From: Rhodococcus opacus
GTDB lineage: Bacteria; Actinomycetota; Actinomycetes; Mycobacteriales; Mycobacteriaceae
Length of the DNA stretch: 64,000 nt
Assembly: GCF_012396235.1 (NCBI RefSeq)
Contig: NZ_JAAXPA010000002.1
Location: 124,001-188,000 of the forward strand
Direction: 5' to 3'
The notes beneath the pieces are model-generated. The model saw nothing but the letters and a program-made list of their open reading frames with translations, searched no databases and was not told where the DNA came from. The position numbers and the translations under genes are program-made. Positions 57,505-64,000 of the stretch are shown one piece after another; positions within the stretch are counted from its first letter, which is position 1; each line of letters begins with the position of its first letter.

Positions 57505-58869
57505 TCAGTCCGATGTATCGATCCGGCGGGGTGCCGCATAACGGCGCAGGGCGGGGGCGACAGGGCGTCCGCGGAGGAATCCTGTCACGCTGCCGGATTC
57601 GATTGCTCTACTGTAGATTTCGAGTGCGCGATGGACTACTTCCAGAGTGAGATCGACGTCGGCCGTGCGGTGCGCGGCAGACGTGACAAACGATTGGCAC
57701 AGAACGCCACCTGACAACAGTTCTTGTAGGAAGAGCGTCCGGAATTCCTGTGATGGCTGACGGTTCAGGTCACGCGTGACGAAAATCAGGCATGAAGGCC
57801 GGCCGATCACCTGGACGTAGTCCGCAATCCCCATATCTGCAGCGGCTGCGCTGACTCCCTCAGCGATACGCCTGCCGGACTGCTCCATGCGCGAAATCGG
57901 ATCCTCGGTAGCGTAGGCGTGTACGACTGCGCGGAAAGCCGCGAGCGCTCCGCATTCGGGTCCATGTGTGGTGGACAGCAGAAAGACCCGGTCGTGGTCC
58001 GTGTTCAGGCCGCCGAACTCCATGTACTCGCGTTTACCCGCGAGGGCTGAAATCGGGAAGCCGTTACCCATCGCTTTACCCCAGCACGACAAGTCGGGTG
58101 TGACCGCGTACTCCGTTTGTGCGCCGCCCGGCGACCATCGGAATCCTGTGATCATCTCATCGAAGATGAGAAGGGCTCCGCGCTCGTCGCAGAGTAACCG
58201 AACGGCGTCGAGGTATCCGGGTACCGGCTCAGCTGTAGCGGTGGCCGCCTCCATGACGACACAGGCCACCCGGTGTGGATTCTCGTCGAACACCGAGACA
58301 AGTGAGTTGAGGTCATTGAATCGGAATCCGCGTGTCTTGGCAGCAACATCGGAGGGCACGCCGCTGTTCATTGCGGTTGTGCCGATGAACCAGTCGTCCA
58401 CGGAGAAGAACGGTTGATCGCAGACCGCAACCAGCTCTCGTCCCGTCACAGCCCGCGCGAGGCGGACGGCTGCCGTGGTGGCGTCGGACCCGTTCTTGGC
58501 AAACTTCACCATGTCTGCGCCGGAAACGAGTTGGAGAAAGTCCTCGGCCGCGTGCAATTCGAGTTCAGTCGGTCGGCTGAAGTTCGTACCGTGGGCGATG
58601 GCCTCGCACACGGCGTCGACAACGGGGGGGTATCCGTGTCCCAGTGTCACGGACCGGAGGCCCATGCCGTATTCGACGAAGCTGTTCCCATCCACATCCC
58701 ACACGCGGGCGCCCTTCCCGCGGACAAGTACGGGCGCCATGAAGTCCGGGTATTGGTCGGGACCGCGCGCATAGGTGTGCGCACCGCCCGGCACAAGTTT
58801 GTTCAGCCGTGCCTGCAGCTCGTTCGAGCGAGAAAAGGAGCGACTGACGGTGTCGTCTGTGAGGGGCAT
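57505..58869 (-). CDS. Class-III aminotransferase (glutamate-1-semialdehyde aminomutase-like)
   Basis: This 454-residue PLP enzyme of the HemL-like subgroup has KLVPGGAHTYARGPDQYPDF near residue 24, GMGLRSVTLGHGYPPVVDAV near 68, FAKNGSDATTAAVRLARAVT near 122, the LLIFDEMITGFRWSPGGAQT aspartate near 231, and the PLP lysine in LSCWGKAMGNGFPISALAGK near 263. It is unlikely to be the housekeeping heme enzyme, because such copies in sugar clusters usually aminate keto-sugars or keto-acids; that role is inference. ATG 58869 has GGAGG 6 nt upstream, against 58896 without. It faces the TetR gene and opens the cell-surface cluster. Confidence 0.87.
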   Translation of the reverse strand: MPLTDDTVSRSFSRSNELQARLNKLVPGGAHTYARGPDQYPDFMAPVLVRGKGARVWDVDGNSFVEYGMGLRSVTLGHGYPPVVDAVCEAIAHGTNFSRPTELELHAAEDFLQLVSGADMVKFAKNGSDATTAAVRLARAVTGRELVAVCDQPFFSVDDWFIGTTAMNSGVPSDVAAKTRGFRFNDLNSLVSVFDENPHRVACVVMEAATATAEPVPGYLDAVRLLCDERGALLIFDEMITGFRWSPGGAQTEYAVTPDLSCWGKAMGNGFPISALAGKREYMEFGGLNTDHDRVFLLSTTHGPECGALAAFRAVVHAYATEDPISRMEQSGRRIAEGVSAAAADMGIADYVQVIGRPSCLIFVTRDLNRQPSQEFRTLFLQELLSGGVLCQSFVTSAAHRTADVDLTLEVVHRALEIYSRAIESGSVTGFLRGRPVAPALRRYAAPRRIDTSD

Positions 58870-59107
58870 GGCGACCTCCATGGCTCGGAGATGCATCGCG
58901 ACGTAATTGTGCCACCCAGTAGGTCGATTGTTGTGCTGATCGGGAGAAACGGGCCAACCACGTGCTGGACGTGGATCTCGAAGTAGCGGGCGCGGACCGT
59001 GGTGTTGAGGAAAGGGTTGCGGTATCGTCGAATCGACCTCTACCTGCCCCTTCGGTCAGGGCTGACATGGTGCCACATGCTCGGGGGTCGGTGACCTCCT
59101 CGCGCGA

Positions 59108-60553
59108 ATGAGTGTCCGAAGGGCCGATATGGAGAATCGCGAATCCCGCGCGACGCCGGTCGGCGGATCCAACATCCGTGTCCTCGTGGAAAACGGCGAA
59201 TACTGGCTGAACAACAAAGGTGACCTGGCGATTCTCAACGTCACGGTGCGCAGGATTACCGAGAGATGGCCCAACGCCGCAATCGGTGTACTCACCGACA
59301 GATCGTCACTGTTGAAGGCTTATGAGCCGAACGCGGAGCCGATTCGGTATCAGCGAGGCGGCGATTGGCCGAGAAGGCGCGGTTGGGGTGGATTGGCAGG
59401 CCGTTTCGGCCCCGAGGCGGCTGGGCCGTTGCTCAGGGGATGGGAAGCCGCGGCGGCCGCACCCGCGTCTGTCGTGCGGCGGGCACGTCGCGTCGTCCTT
59501 CGCGGGGGCGAGGGCGATGGTACGAACGGTGAGTCCGACGCGAGGACAACGAATTCGGAACGGTTGCTACTGAGTCGTGACGGTGGACGGCTGCCGAATG
59601 CCATCGACGGCGCATCTTTGGTGCTCGCGATCGGCGGTGGGTACCTTACCGATATCGATCGGTTCCAGACAGAGCGCACACTCGATTTGCTCGAGTACGC
59701 AACGAATCATCGAATTCCTACCGCGATGGTCGGGCAGGGGATTGGCCCGATTCACGACCCCGGGGTGCTGGAACACGCCGCCCGGGTGCTTCCCCGGGTC
59801 GATTTCATCGCGCTGCGCGAAGGACTACGGGGCCCAGAACTCTTGCACTCCCTCGGTGTTCCGCCCGAACGTGTCGTGGTTACCGGGGACGACGCGGTGG
59901 AACTCGGCTATTCGACTCGGCGCAGGGATCTCGGCACGGACATCGGCGTCTGTCTCAGAGTCGCGGAATACTCTCCGGTCGGAGACGAGATGCAGAAGGT
60001 GCTGGGGCGCGTCATTCGGGGCGTGGCCACCGAATCCGGTGCCGGACTGGTTCCGCTGATCGTATCCGAGCATGATTCCGAAGACCGTCGCTCGACGATG
60101 CCACTCCTCGCCGGGTTCCCCGACGTGGTACCGCCACTAGGTCGTTTTGCGAGTGCGCGATCACTCTCGCGCCGGATCGGGCGATGCCGGATAATCGTCA
60201 CGGGTGCTTACCACGTCGCAGTCTTCGCCCTGTCGCAAGGAATTCCTGTTGTCGGGCTGTCGACCTCACGGTACTACGACGACAAGTTCGAGGGCCTGGC
60301 CGCGATGTTCGACGCCGGACTCGAGTTGGTAAGGCTGGACGGGGAAGACTTCGACGACCGGCTTCGCCGTGCGATGCGCAGCACATGGTTGCGCGCGCCG
60401 GAACTGAGGGCTGGATTGCTCAGTCGGGCGGTGAACCAGATCGAAGCGAGCAGAGCTGCGTTCGACCGTGCCGCGCAGCTTGTCAAGGGTGACATCACGA
60501 CGCGGTCGAATTCGAATCCCGGGCCGACTTGGCCGCCCACATCGTCGACGTGA
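59108..60553 (+). CDS. Polysaccharide pyruvyl transferase family protein
   Basis: Members of this family add pyruvate ketals to surface polysaccharides or are related transferases. In 481 residues it has the N-terminal VENGEYWLNNKGDLAILNV, a poorly conserved basic Ala/Arg-rich insertion (about residues 80-150), then LVLAIGGGYLTDIDRFQTER near 180, AMVGQGIGPIHDPGVLEHAA near 210 and FIALREGLRGPELLHSLGVP near 238, and the C-terminal TGAYHVAVFALSQGIPVVGL near 360. The ATG is 59108 or 59129; no strong site is seen. Its 3' end overlaps the convergent GNAT gene by 59 bp. Confidence 0.85.
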   Translation: MSVRRADMENRESRATPVGGSNIRVLVENGEYWLNNKGDLAILNVTVRRITERWPNAAIGVLTDRSSLLKAYEPNAEPIRYQRGGDWPRRRGWGGLAGRFGPEAAGPLLRGWEAAAAAPASVVRRARRVVLRGGEGDGTNGESDARTTNSERLLLSRDGGRLPNAIDGASLVLAIGGGYLTDIDRFQTERTLDLLEYATNHRIPTAMVGQGIGPIHDPGVLEHAARVLPRVDFIALREGLRGPELLHSLGVPPERVVVTGDDAVELGYSTRRRDLGTDIGVCLRVAEYSPVGDEMQKVLGRVIRGVATESGAGLVPLIVSEHDSEDRRSTMPLLAGFPDVVPPLGRFASARSLSRRIGRCRIIVTGAYHVAVFALSQGIPVVGLSTSRYYDDKFEGLAAMFDAGLELVRLDGEDFDDRLRRAMRSTWLRAPELRAGLLSRAVNQIEASRAAFDRAAQLVKGDITTRSNSNPGPTWPPTSST

Positions 60554-61193
60554 TTGCCCACAGGTCGTGATCTTTGCGTCGACCGCCGACGTCGAGGTAA
60601 CTGGCCATCGTGCCCTCTCGCTGCATCCCGGCCTGTTGTACGAGCCGGGTGGCCTGTCGGTTGTCGACGCAGACGGGAGCGGTGACCCGGCGCAATCCGA
60701 GTATGTCGAATACGTACTCTGCGAGGAGGTTCGCAGCTGCCAGCGCGATTCCCTGTCCGGTGAGCGAAGAATCGATCCACACGCCGACTTCTGCGCTCTT
60801 TGCTCCCCAGTCGATGTGCTCCATGTTGAACTGACCGGCGAATCGGCCTTCGACCTCGATTACCAGCGGCAGTGCCCGGCCTGCGCGGGCCTCCTTACGC
60901 ATGTGTAGAAATTCGTCTACCCAGGCCCCCTCGGTGTGGCGCCGAGACCAGGATTTCGGGGACGACACCCAGAACGGTTCGATCAAGTGTTGATCCCGTA
61001 GCCGTAGGGTTTGCCACGCCGAGGCATCCGAAAGCCTGGGCGAGCGAAGAGCAACGCGATGCTCGGCCGACGTCACAGGGCCCAACCGGATTCCAGCGCT
61101 GGGTACATGGTGGGATCCGATCCGATGCCGGAAGGGCCTCGAATAGAGCTTGCCAGCCGCGACGAGAACCACCAATGATCGTGGAGGCTTCAT
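60495..61193 (-). CDS. GNAT family N-acetyltransferase (RimJ-like)
   Basis: This 232-residue acetyltransferase has an N-terminal extension then the GNAT core: VALRSPRLSDASAWQTLRLR near residue 55, LPLVIEVEGRFAGQFNMEHI near 120, AEVGVWIDSSLTGQGIALAA (acetyl-CoA motif) near 143, and YVFDILGLRRVTAPVCVDNR near 170 with ATRLVQQAGMQREGTMASYL. It resembles the RimJ/RimL type that acetylates N-termini, but in this neighbourhood an amino-sugar substrate is also possible. ATG 61193 follows AGAGGTGA; the open frame extending to 61829 is not supported. The gap 61194-61481 shows only a short leader ORF. Confidence 0.82.
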   Translation of the reverse strand: MKPPRSLVVLVAAGKLYSRPFRHRIGSHHVPSAGIRLGPVTSAEHRVALRSPRLSDASAWQTLRLRDQHLIEPFWVSSPKSWSRRHTEGAWVDEFLHMRKEARAGRALPLVIEVEGRFAGQFNMEHIDWGAKSAEVGVWIDSSLTGQGIALAAANLLAEYVFDILGLRRVTAPVCVDNRQATRLVQQAGMQREGTMASYLDVGGRRKDHDLWAITSTMWAAKSARDSNSTAS

Positions 61194-61440
61194 GCTTTCA
61201 CCTCTGGCCAGCAAGCCTGACTGAAGCAGTCGATCTGCCACGCCAGACGACGACGGTGGAGAGCTTGGAGTAAGCCTACCCGAACCGAGGTCCCGAAAAC
61301 ATGGGGGAAGGCAGATCATGCGAACCTGGATAAAGGTACCGCTACCTGCATGAATGCGATTTTTCGCTGAAATCGGGCTGGTATTGTAGGCGGTGTTGGT
61401 CGACGGGTCGCCGGCGCAGATCGGAAAGAAGGTGTGTAGC

Positions 61441-61485
61441 GTGATTTCCTCCGCCGCAAGCATCGTCCAACGGGGTGCTCGATGA
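61441..61485 (+). CDS. Possible 14-codon leader ORF before the GT4 gene
   Basis: GTG 61441 starts VISSAASIVQRGAR and ends at TGA 61483-61485, overlapping the glycosyltransferase ATG (ATGA). GAAAGAAGG lies 12-20 bases upstream. The pair would be translationally coupled. It is too short to judge as a real peptide. Confidence 0.3.
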   Translation: MISSAASIVQRGAR

Positions 61486-62594
61486 TCACTCCCCGCGTCG
61501 CGCTCGTTCACGAGCGATTTACGGAAGTCGCCGGTTCGGAGCACGTTGTCGAACAGTTGTCGGCACAATGGCCTGATGCGCGCGTACTTGTTCCGGTCGC
61601 GCGTCCGCAAGGGATTCCGTCGGGACTGCGGACGGTGCCGGAGACCACTTGGCTCAATCAGTTGTACCGACTCGGTGGCGAACGCTCCTATGCGCCGTTG
61701 CTGCCGTTGATGCCGAATGCCTTCCGGCGAATGGATATCGGAGACGCTGCTGCAGTGATCATCAGTCATCACGCATTTGCGACCCAGGCCGTGTTCTCGA
61801 CATCCGCCGCCACAATCGCGTATGTGCACAGCCCGGCGCGCTGGGCGTGGGACGCATCGCTCCGTGAGGGTGAAGCAGGCGGGAGAGCCGGCGCTGCCGC
61901 ATTGAGGATGCTCGCGTCGACAGCTCGACGTGCCGAGCTCGCTGCAGCTCCGCTGTTGACTGAACTAGTCGCGAATTCGACTACTGTCGCACAGCGCATC
62001 AGGCAGTGGTGGGGCCGCGATGCGGTCGTGGTTCATCCGCCTGTCGACACCGATGCATTCACGCCCGACCCCGGTACCCGCAGGGAGGACTTCTTCCTGG
62101 TCGCAGGGCGTCTTGTGCCTTACAAGAGGCCCGATTTGGCAATTCTCGCCGCGAACACCGCCGGGGTGCCCCTCGTGGTTACGGGGGACGGCCGCAGCCT
62201 CGAATATTGCCGCAGCATAGCGGGGCCCACAGTTGTCTTCCTCGGGCACGTATCGCATGCGCAGCTGTTGAATCTGCTGCGCCGGACTCGTGCGCTGCTC
62301 ATGCCCGGTGTAGAGGATTTCGGAATAGTCCCGGTGGAAGCCATGGCCTGCGGCACGCCGGTGATTGCGCTCGGCAGAGGTGGTGCACTCGACAGCGTGG
62401 TGCCGCATGTGACGGGCCAATTCGTCTCCGGCGTTCTCGACGAAGAGATAGTGGCTGGTTTCGTGAACTCGATACACGCGTTCGACGGCTCGATCTATGA
62501 CGCGGCTGCAATCCGTCGACACGCCGAGCTGTTTTCTCATAGCATCTTTCGGCGCAGAATGCAGGCAGTTGTCGATGGCGTGCTGGCGTCGTGA
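61482..62594 (+). CDS. Glycosyltransferase family 4
   Basis: This cytosolic GT-B retaining glycosyltransferase uses a nucleotide-sugar donor. In 370 residues it shows VALVHERFTEVAGSEHVVEQ (acceptor-side loop), AYVHSPARWAWDASLREGEA near residue 115, VVVHPPVDTDAFTPDPGTRR near 178, FFLVAGRLVPYKRPDLAILA near 203 and the E-x7-E element MPGVEDFGIVPVEAMACGTP near 270, followed by VIALGRGGALDSV. This resembles mannosyltransferases acting on lipid-linked intermediates, but donor and acceptor are not fixed. It lies in the envelope cluster, 24 bp before the YdcF gene on the opposite strand. Confidence 0.92.
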   Translation: MITPRVALVHERFTEVAGSEHVVEQLSAQWPDARVLVPVARPQGIPSGLRTVPETTWLNQLYRLGGERSYAPLLPLMPNAFRRMDIGDAAAVIISHHAFATQAVFSTSAATIAYVHSPARWAWDASLREGEAGGRAGAAALRMLASTARRAELAAAPLLTELVANSTTVAQRIRQWWGRDAVVVHPPVDTDAFTPDPGTRREDFFLVAGRLVPYKRPDLAILAANTAGVPLVVTGDGRSLEYCRSIAGPTVVFLGHVSHAQLLNLLRRTRALLMPGVEDFGIVPVEAMACGTPVIALGRGGALDSVVPHVTGQFVSGVLDEEIVAGFVNSIHAFDGSIYDAAAIRRHAELFSHSIFRRRMQAVVDGVLAS

Positions 62595-62618
62595 CCGAGT
62601 TACACGGTGATGGGTATT

Positions 62619-63236
62619 TCAACACCCTCGATCGGTTAAGGCATTGAGGTACCCGGCGGATTGGCGGATGTACATTCCTGCCCAGAAGAGCAGCCCGGAC
62701 GGGCTCGGGCTTGCGACCATGGTCAGCTCGCCGTCGAAGCACTTTTCGACTATGTACCTCGCGCGCGAGAGATGGGGCGTGAAGGTCACGACGATGATGT
62801 GATGCCACCCTTGCTGGGTGGCGCGGCGCCCTATCTCCTGGGCTTCTCCCTTTGTGGTCCACGGATCGGGCTCGAAGCAACTCACCACGAAGTCGAAGTG
62901 GCCATGGCAGTACTTGTCCATCGTCCTGTCGCCACTCCCGACGGAGTTCGAGATGACGAGTTGTGGTGCGTATCCGCGCTCTGCCAATTCGACGCCGATG
63001 TCGAAACGCTCGTATGGAGTTCCACCGAGAACCACAATGGCGTCCGCTGTTCTCAATGGGTCGATCTGCGGACGTACGTAGACTGGCCAGCCTGCCGCAG
63101 CAATTGCGGTGAGAGCAGAGAAGAGGACGACGAGCGTCCACAGTGCACGCTTGAACCGGGCCGGTGCCTTGGCGGAGTGCGCACATTCAGGTTGTCGGCC
63201 CGAGCGTGGTTCGGGGTCGCGAGGCGAGCGGCGCAT
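62619..63236 (-). CDS. Membrane-anchored YdcF (DUF218) protein
   Basis: This 205-residue protein has a basic cytoplasmic N-terminus, one membrane helix (RALWTLVVLFSALTAIAAAG, residues 29-48), and an extracytoplasmic DUF218 domain: ADAIVVLGGTPYERFDIGVE, PQLVISNSVGSGDRTMDKYC, TKGEAQEIGRRATQQGWHHI and IVVTFTPHLSRARYIVEKCF. Two cysteines (KYCHGHFDFVVSC) may form a disulfide. It differs from the exported YdcF protein at 17934, which has a helical insert. In polysaccharide clusters such proteins are common but their reaction is unknown. ATG 63236. Confidence 0.85.
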   Translation of the reverse strand: MRRSPRDPEPRSGRQPECAHSAKAPARFKRALWTLVVLFSALTAIAAAGWPVYVRPQIDPLRTADAIVVLGGTPYERFDIGVELAERGYAPQLVISNSVGSGDRTMDKYCHGHFDFVVSCFEPDPWTTKGEAQEIGRRATQQGWHHIIVVTFTPHLSRARYIVEKCFDGELTMVASPSPSGLLFWAGMYIRQSAGYLNALTDRGC

Positions 63237-63238
63237 GT

Positions 63239-64000
63239 CTAGCCAGTCGGTCGGCGCCTACCGAGCGGTGAGGTCTTCACACTGCCATCGGTCGAGACCG
63301 TGAGTCTCCAGTAGTTGTCGCCCGAATCCTTCAGCACGACTCCGCTGTCGGCTCGGTCGACGATCCACTCTCCGGTCGACAGAACCGCGGAAAGTACTGC
63401 ACCATTGGGGGATTGCGCCTGCAGGAGGTCGGCACTGCCAATGCCTGCGCGAGTAATCACGGTTCCTACGAAGGTAACTCCACTTACCTGCCCGCGACCA
63501 GTCACGCTCCACCCTTCAGGGAACGATTTCGGATCGATGTCGGAAGCTGTGCTGGAGAGCAGATTGACGGCGGTGCCGTCCGGACACCCCTCGGAATCGA
63601 CGCGGACTTCGATTGCCGGCCGCTGGGTATCCGAATCGAACTGGACGTTGGCAAGGTAGGGCTGCCGGCAATACACCAGGTCCATGCACACCGAGCGTGC
63701 TGCGACCTTGCAGTTGACCAGGCCGAATTGCGCGGGCCCCCCACGATCGCGATTCCCGATCGACAGGGCGATGTCGGCGCCCTCGAACCAGACATTCGTC
63801 AACCACCAATCGTTTGCCGCTCCGTCGATCAACACGTGCTTGTCCGTGGTGTTCGGATCGGTGTCGGATACGAACTCGACGTTGACCATTGACAGCCCGG
63901 CACTGTGATCATTTCCCGTCCCCAGCACTCCGACGTAATTGCTCGTGAACTTCGAAGAGGTGACGTAGTTCTGAATGCATCTGGTTGTGAGTCCGATTCC
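63239..64000 (-). CDS. Parallel beta-helix (pectate-lyase fold) protein, C-terminal part
   Basis: The gene enters from the right edge, so the N-terminus is missing; the frame stays open from 64000 to the stop at 63239 (about 253 residues). Repeated short beta-strand units with Asn/Val/Ser are evident: FTSNYVGVLGTGNDHSAGLS, NVEFVSDTDPNTTDKHVLID, WLTNVWFEGADIALSIGN, FGLVNCKVAARSVCMDLVYC and LANVQFDSDTQRPAIEVRV. This is the pattern of right-handed beta-helices found in glycan lyases, phage tailspikes and surface proteins. It probably binds or cleaves the cluster's polysaccharide (inference). It stops 2 bp before the YdcF gene. Confidence 0.7.
   Translation of the reverse strand, partial: GIGLTTRCIQNYVTSSKFTSNYVGVLGTGNDHSAGLSMVNVEFVSDTDPNTTDKHVLIDGAANDWWLTNVWFEGADIALSIGNRDRGGPAQFGLVNCKVAARSVCMDLVYCRQPYLANVQFDSDTQRPAIEVRVDSEGCPDGTAVNLLSSTASDIDPKSFPEGWSVTGRGQVSGVTFVGTVITRAGIGSADLLQAQSPNGAVLSAVLSTGEWIVDRADSGVVLKDSGDNYWRLTVSTDGSVKTSPLGRRRPTG

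Noticed and set aside
60495..61829. Full 444-codon version of the GNAT reading frame
   Set aside because: The part above 61193 lacks family similarity and a ribosome site; it is the open 5' extension in intergenic DNA.

Overview
The window looks like chromosome of a high-GC mycolic-acid actinobacterium, most likely a Rhodococcus of the R. jostii/R. opacus type; the species is inference. The evidence is the GC-rich codon use with GTG/TTG starts, a complete ergothioneine (egt) locus, Rpf proteins, an ure locus in the order ABCFGD without ureE, and a backbone gene order that I recall from Mycobacterium tuberculosis Rv1002c to Rv1019: pmt, rsmI, metG, tatD, rpfB, ksgA, ispE, pks16, pth, rplY, prs, glmU, TetR. 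Accessory blocks are inserted between these anchors.

Layout: 1-9.7 kb holds a DoxX fragment, a BCCT transporter, pmt/rsmI, a DUF2786 protein, metG, an SDR, tatD and a second DoxX. 9.7-12 kb is an amino-acid ABC transporter with a fused binding protein-permease. 12.2-15.4 kb has two tandem RpfB-type proteins followed by ksgA, then a decayed gene and cspA. 16-20 kb has a small membrane protein, a WYL regulator with a palindromic operator, an exported YdcF protein and a dicarboxylate symporter. 20.3-24.7 kb is the urease operon. 24.8-27.5 kb is ispE with an ABC-F ATPase.

27.5-34.6 kb is an accessory stretch: a thiolase-like protein, SnoaL, VOC and PdxH-like proteins, a low-complexity protein, a decayed IclR regulator beside a deleted IS110-type transposase, and prfC. 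34.8-37.8 kb carries pks16 (an acyl-AMP ligase), pth and rplY. 38.1-42.7 kb has a flavin monooxygenase translationally coupled to a GAF regulator and a steroid-dehydrogenase-like flavoprotein with a KstR-like box. 42.8-48.8 kb is a PPOX protein and the ergothioneine locus, with egtE divergent from egtABCD. 48.9-53.2 kb has a secreted protein, a P450-TetR pair with an operator, and small conserved proteins. 53.2-57.5 kb has prs-glmU, tRNA-Gln and two TetR regulators, one resembling gamma-butyrolactone receptors.

From 57.5 kb to the end, an envelope-polysaccharide-type cluster begins (class-III aminotransferase, pyruvyltransferase-like protein, GNAT, GT4, YdcF, beta-helix protein) and runs off the window.

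Most transcription units end in perfect inverted repeats. Several share a GTGAGT...ACTCAC core, and at least two embed the stop codon of the flanking gene. No CRISPR array, rRNA, prophage or intact insertion sequence was seen. The least conventional items are the tandem rpfB pair, the KstR-like and CRP-like promoter sites, the hairpin family, and the partially visible polysaccharide island next to a butyrolactone-receptor-like regulator.
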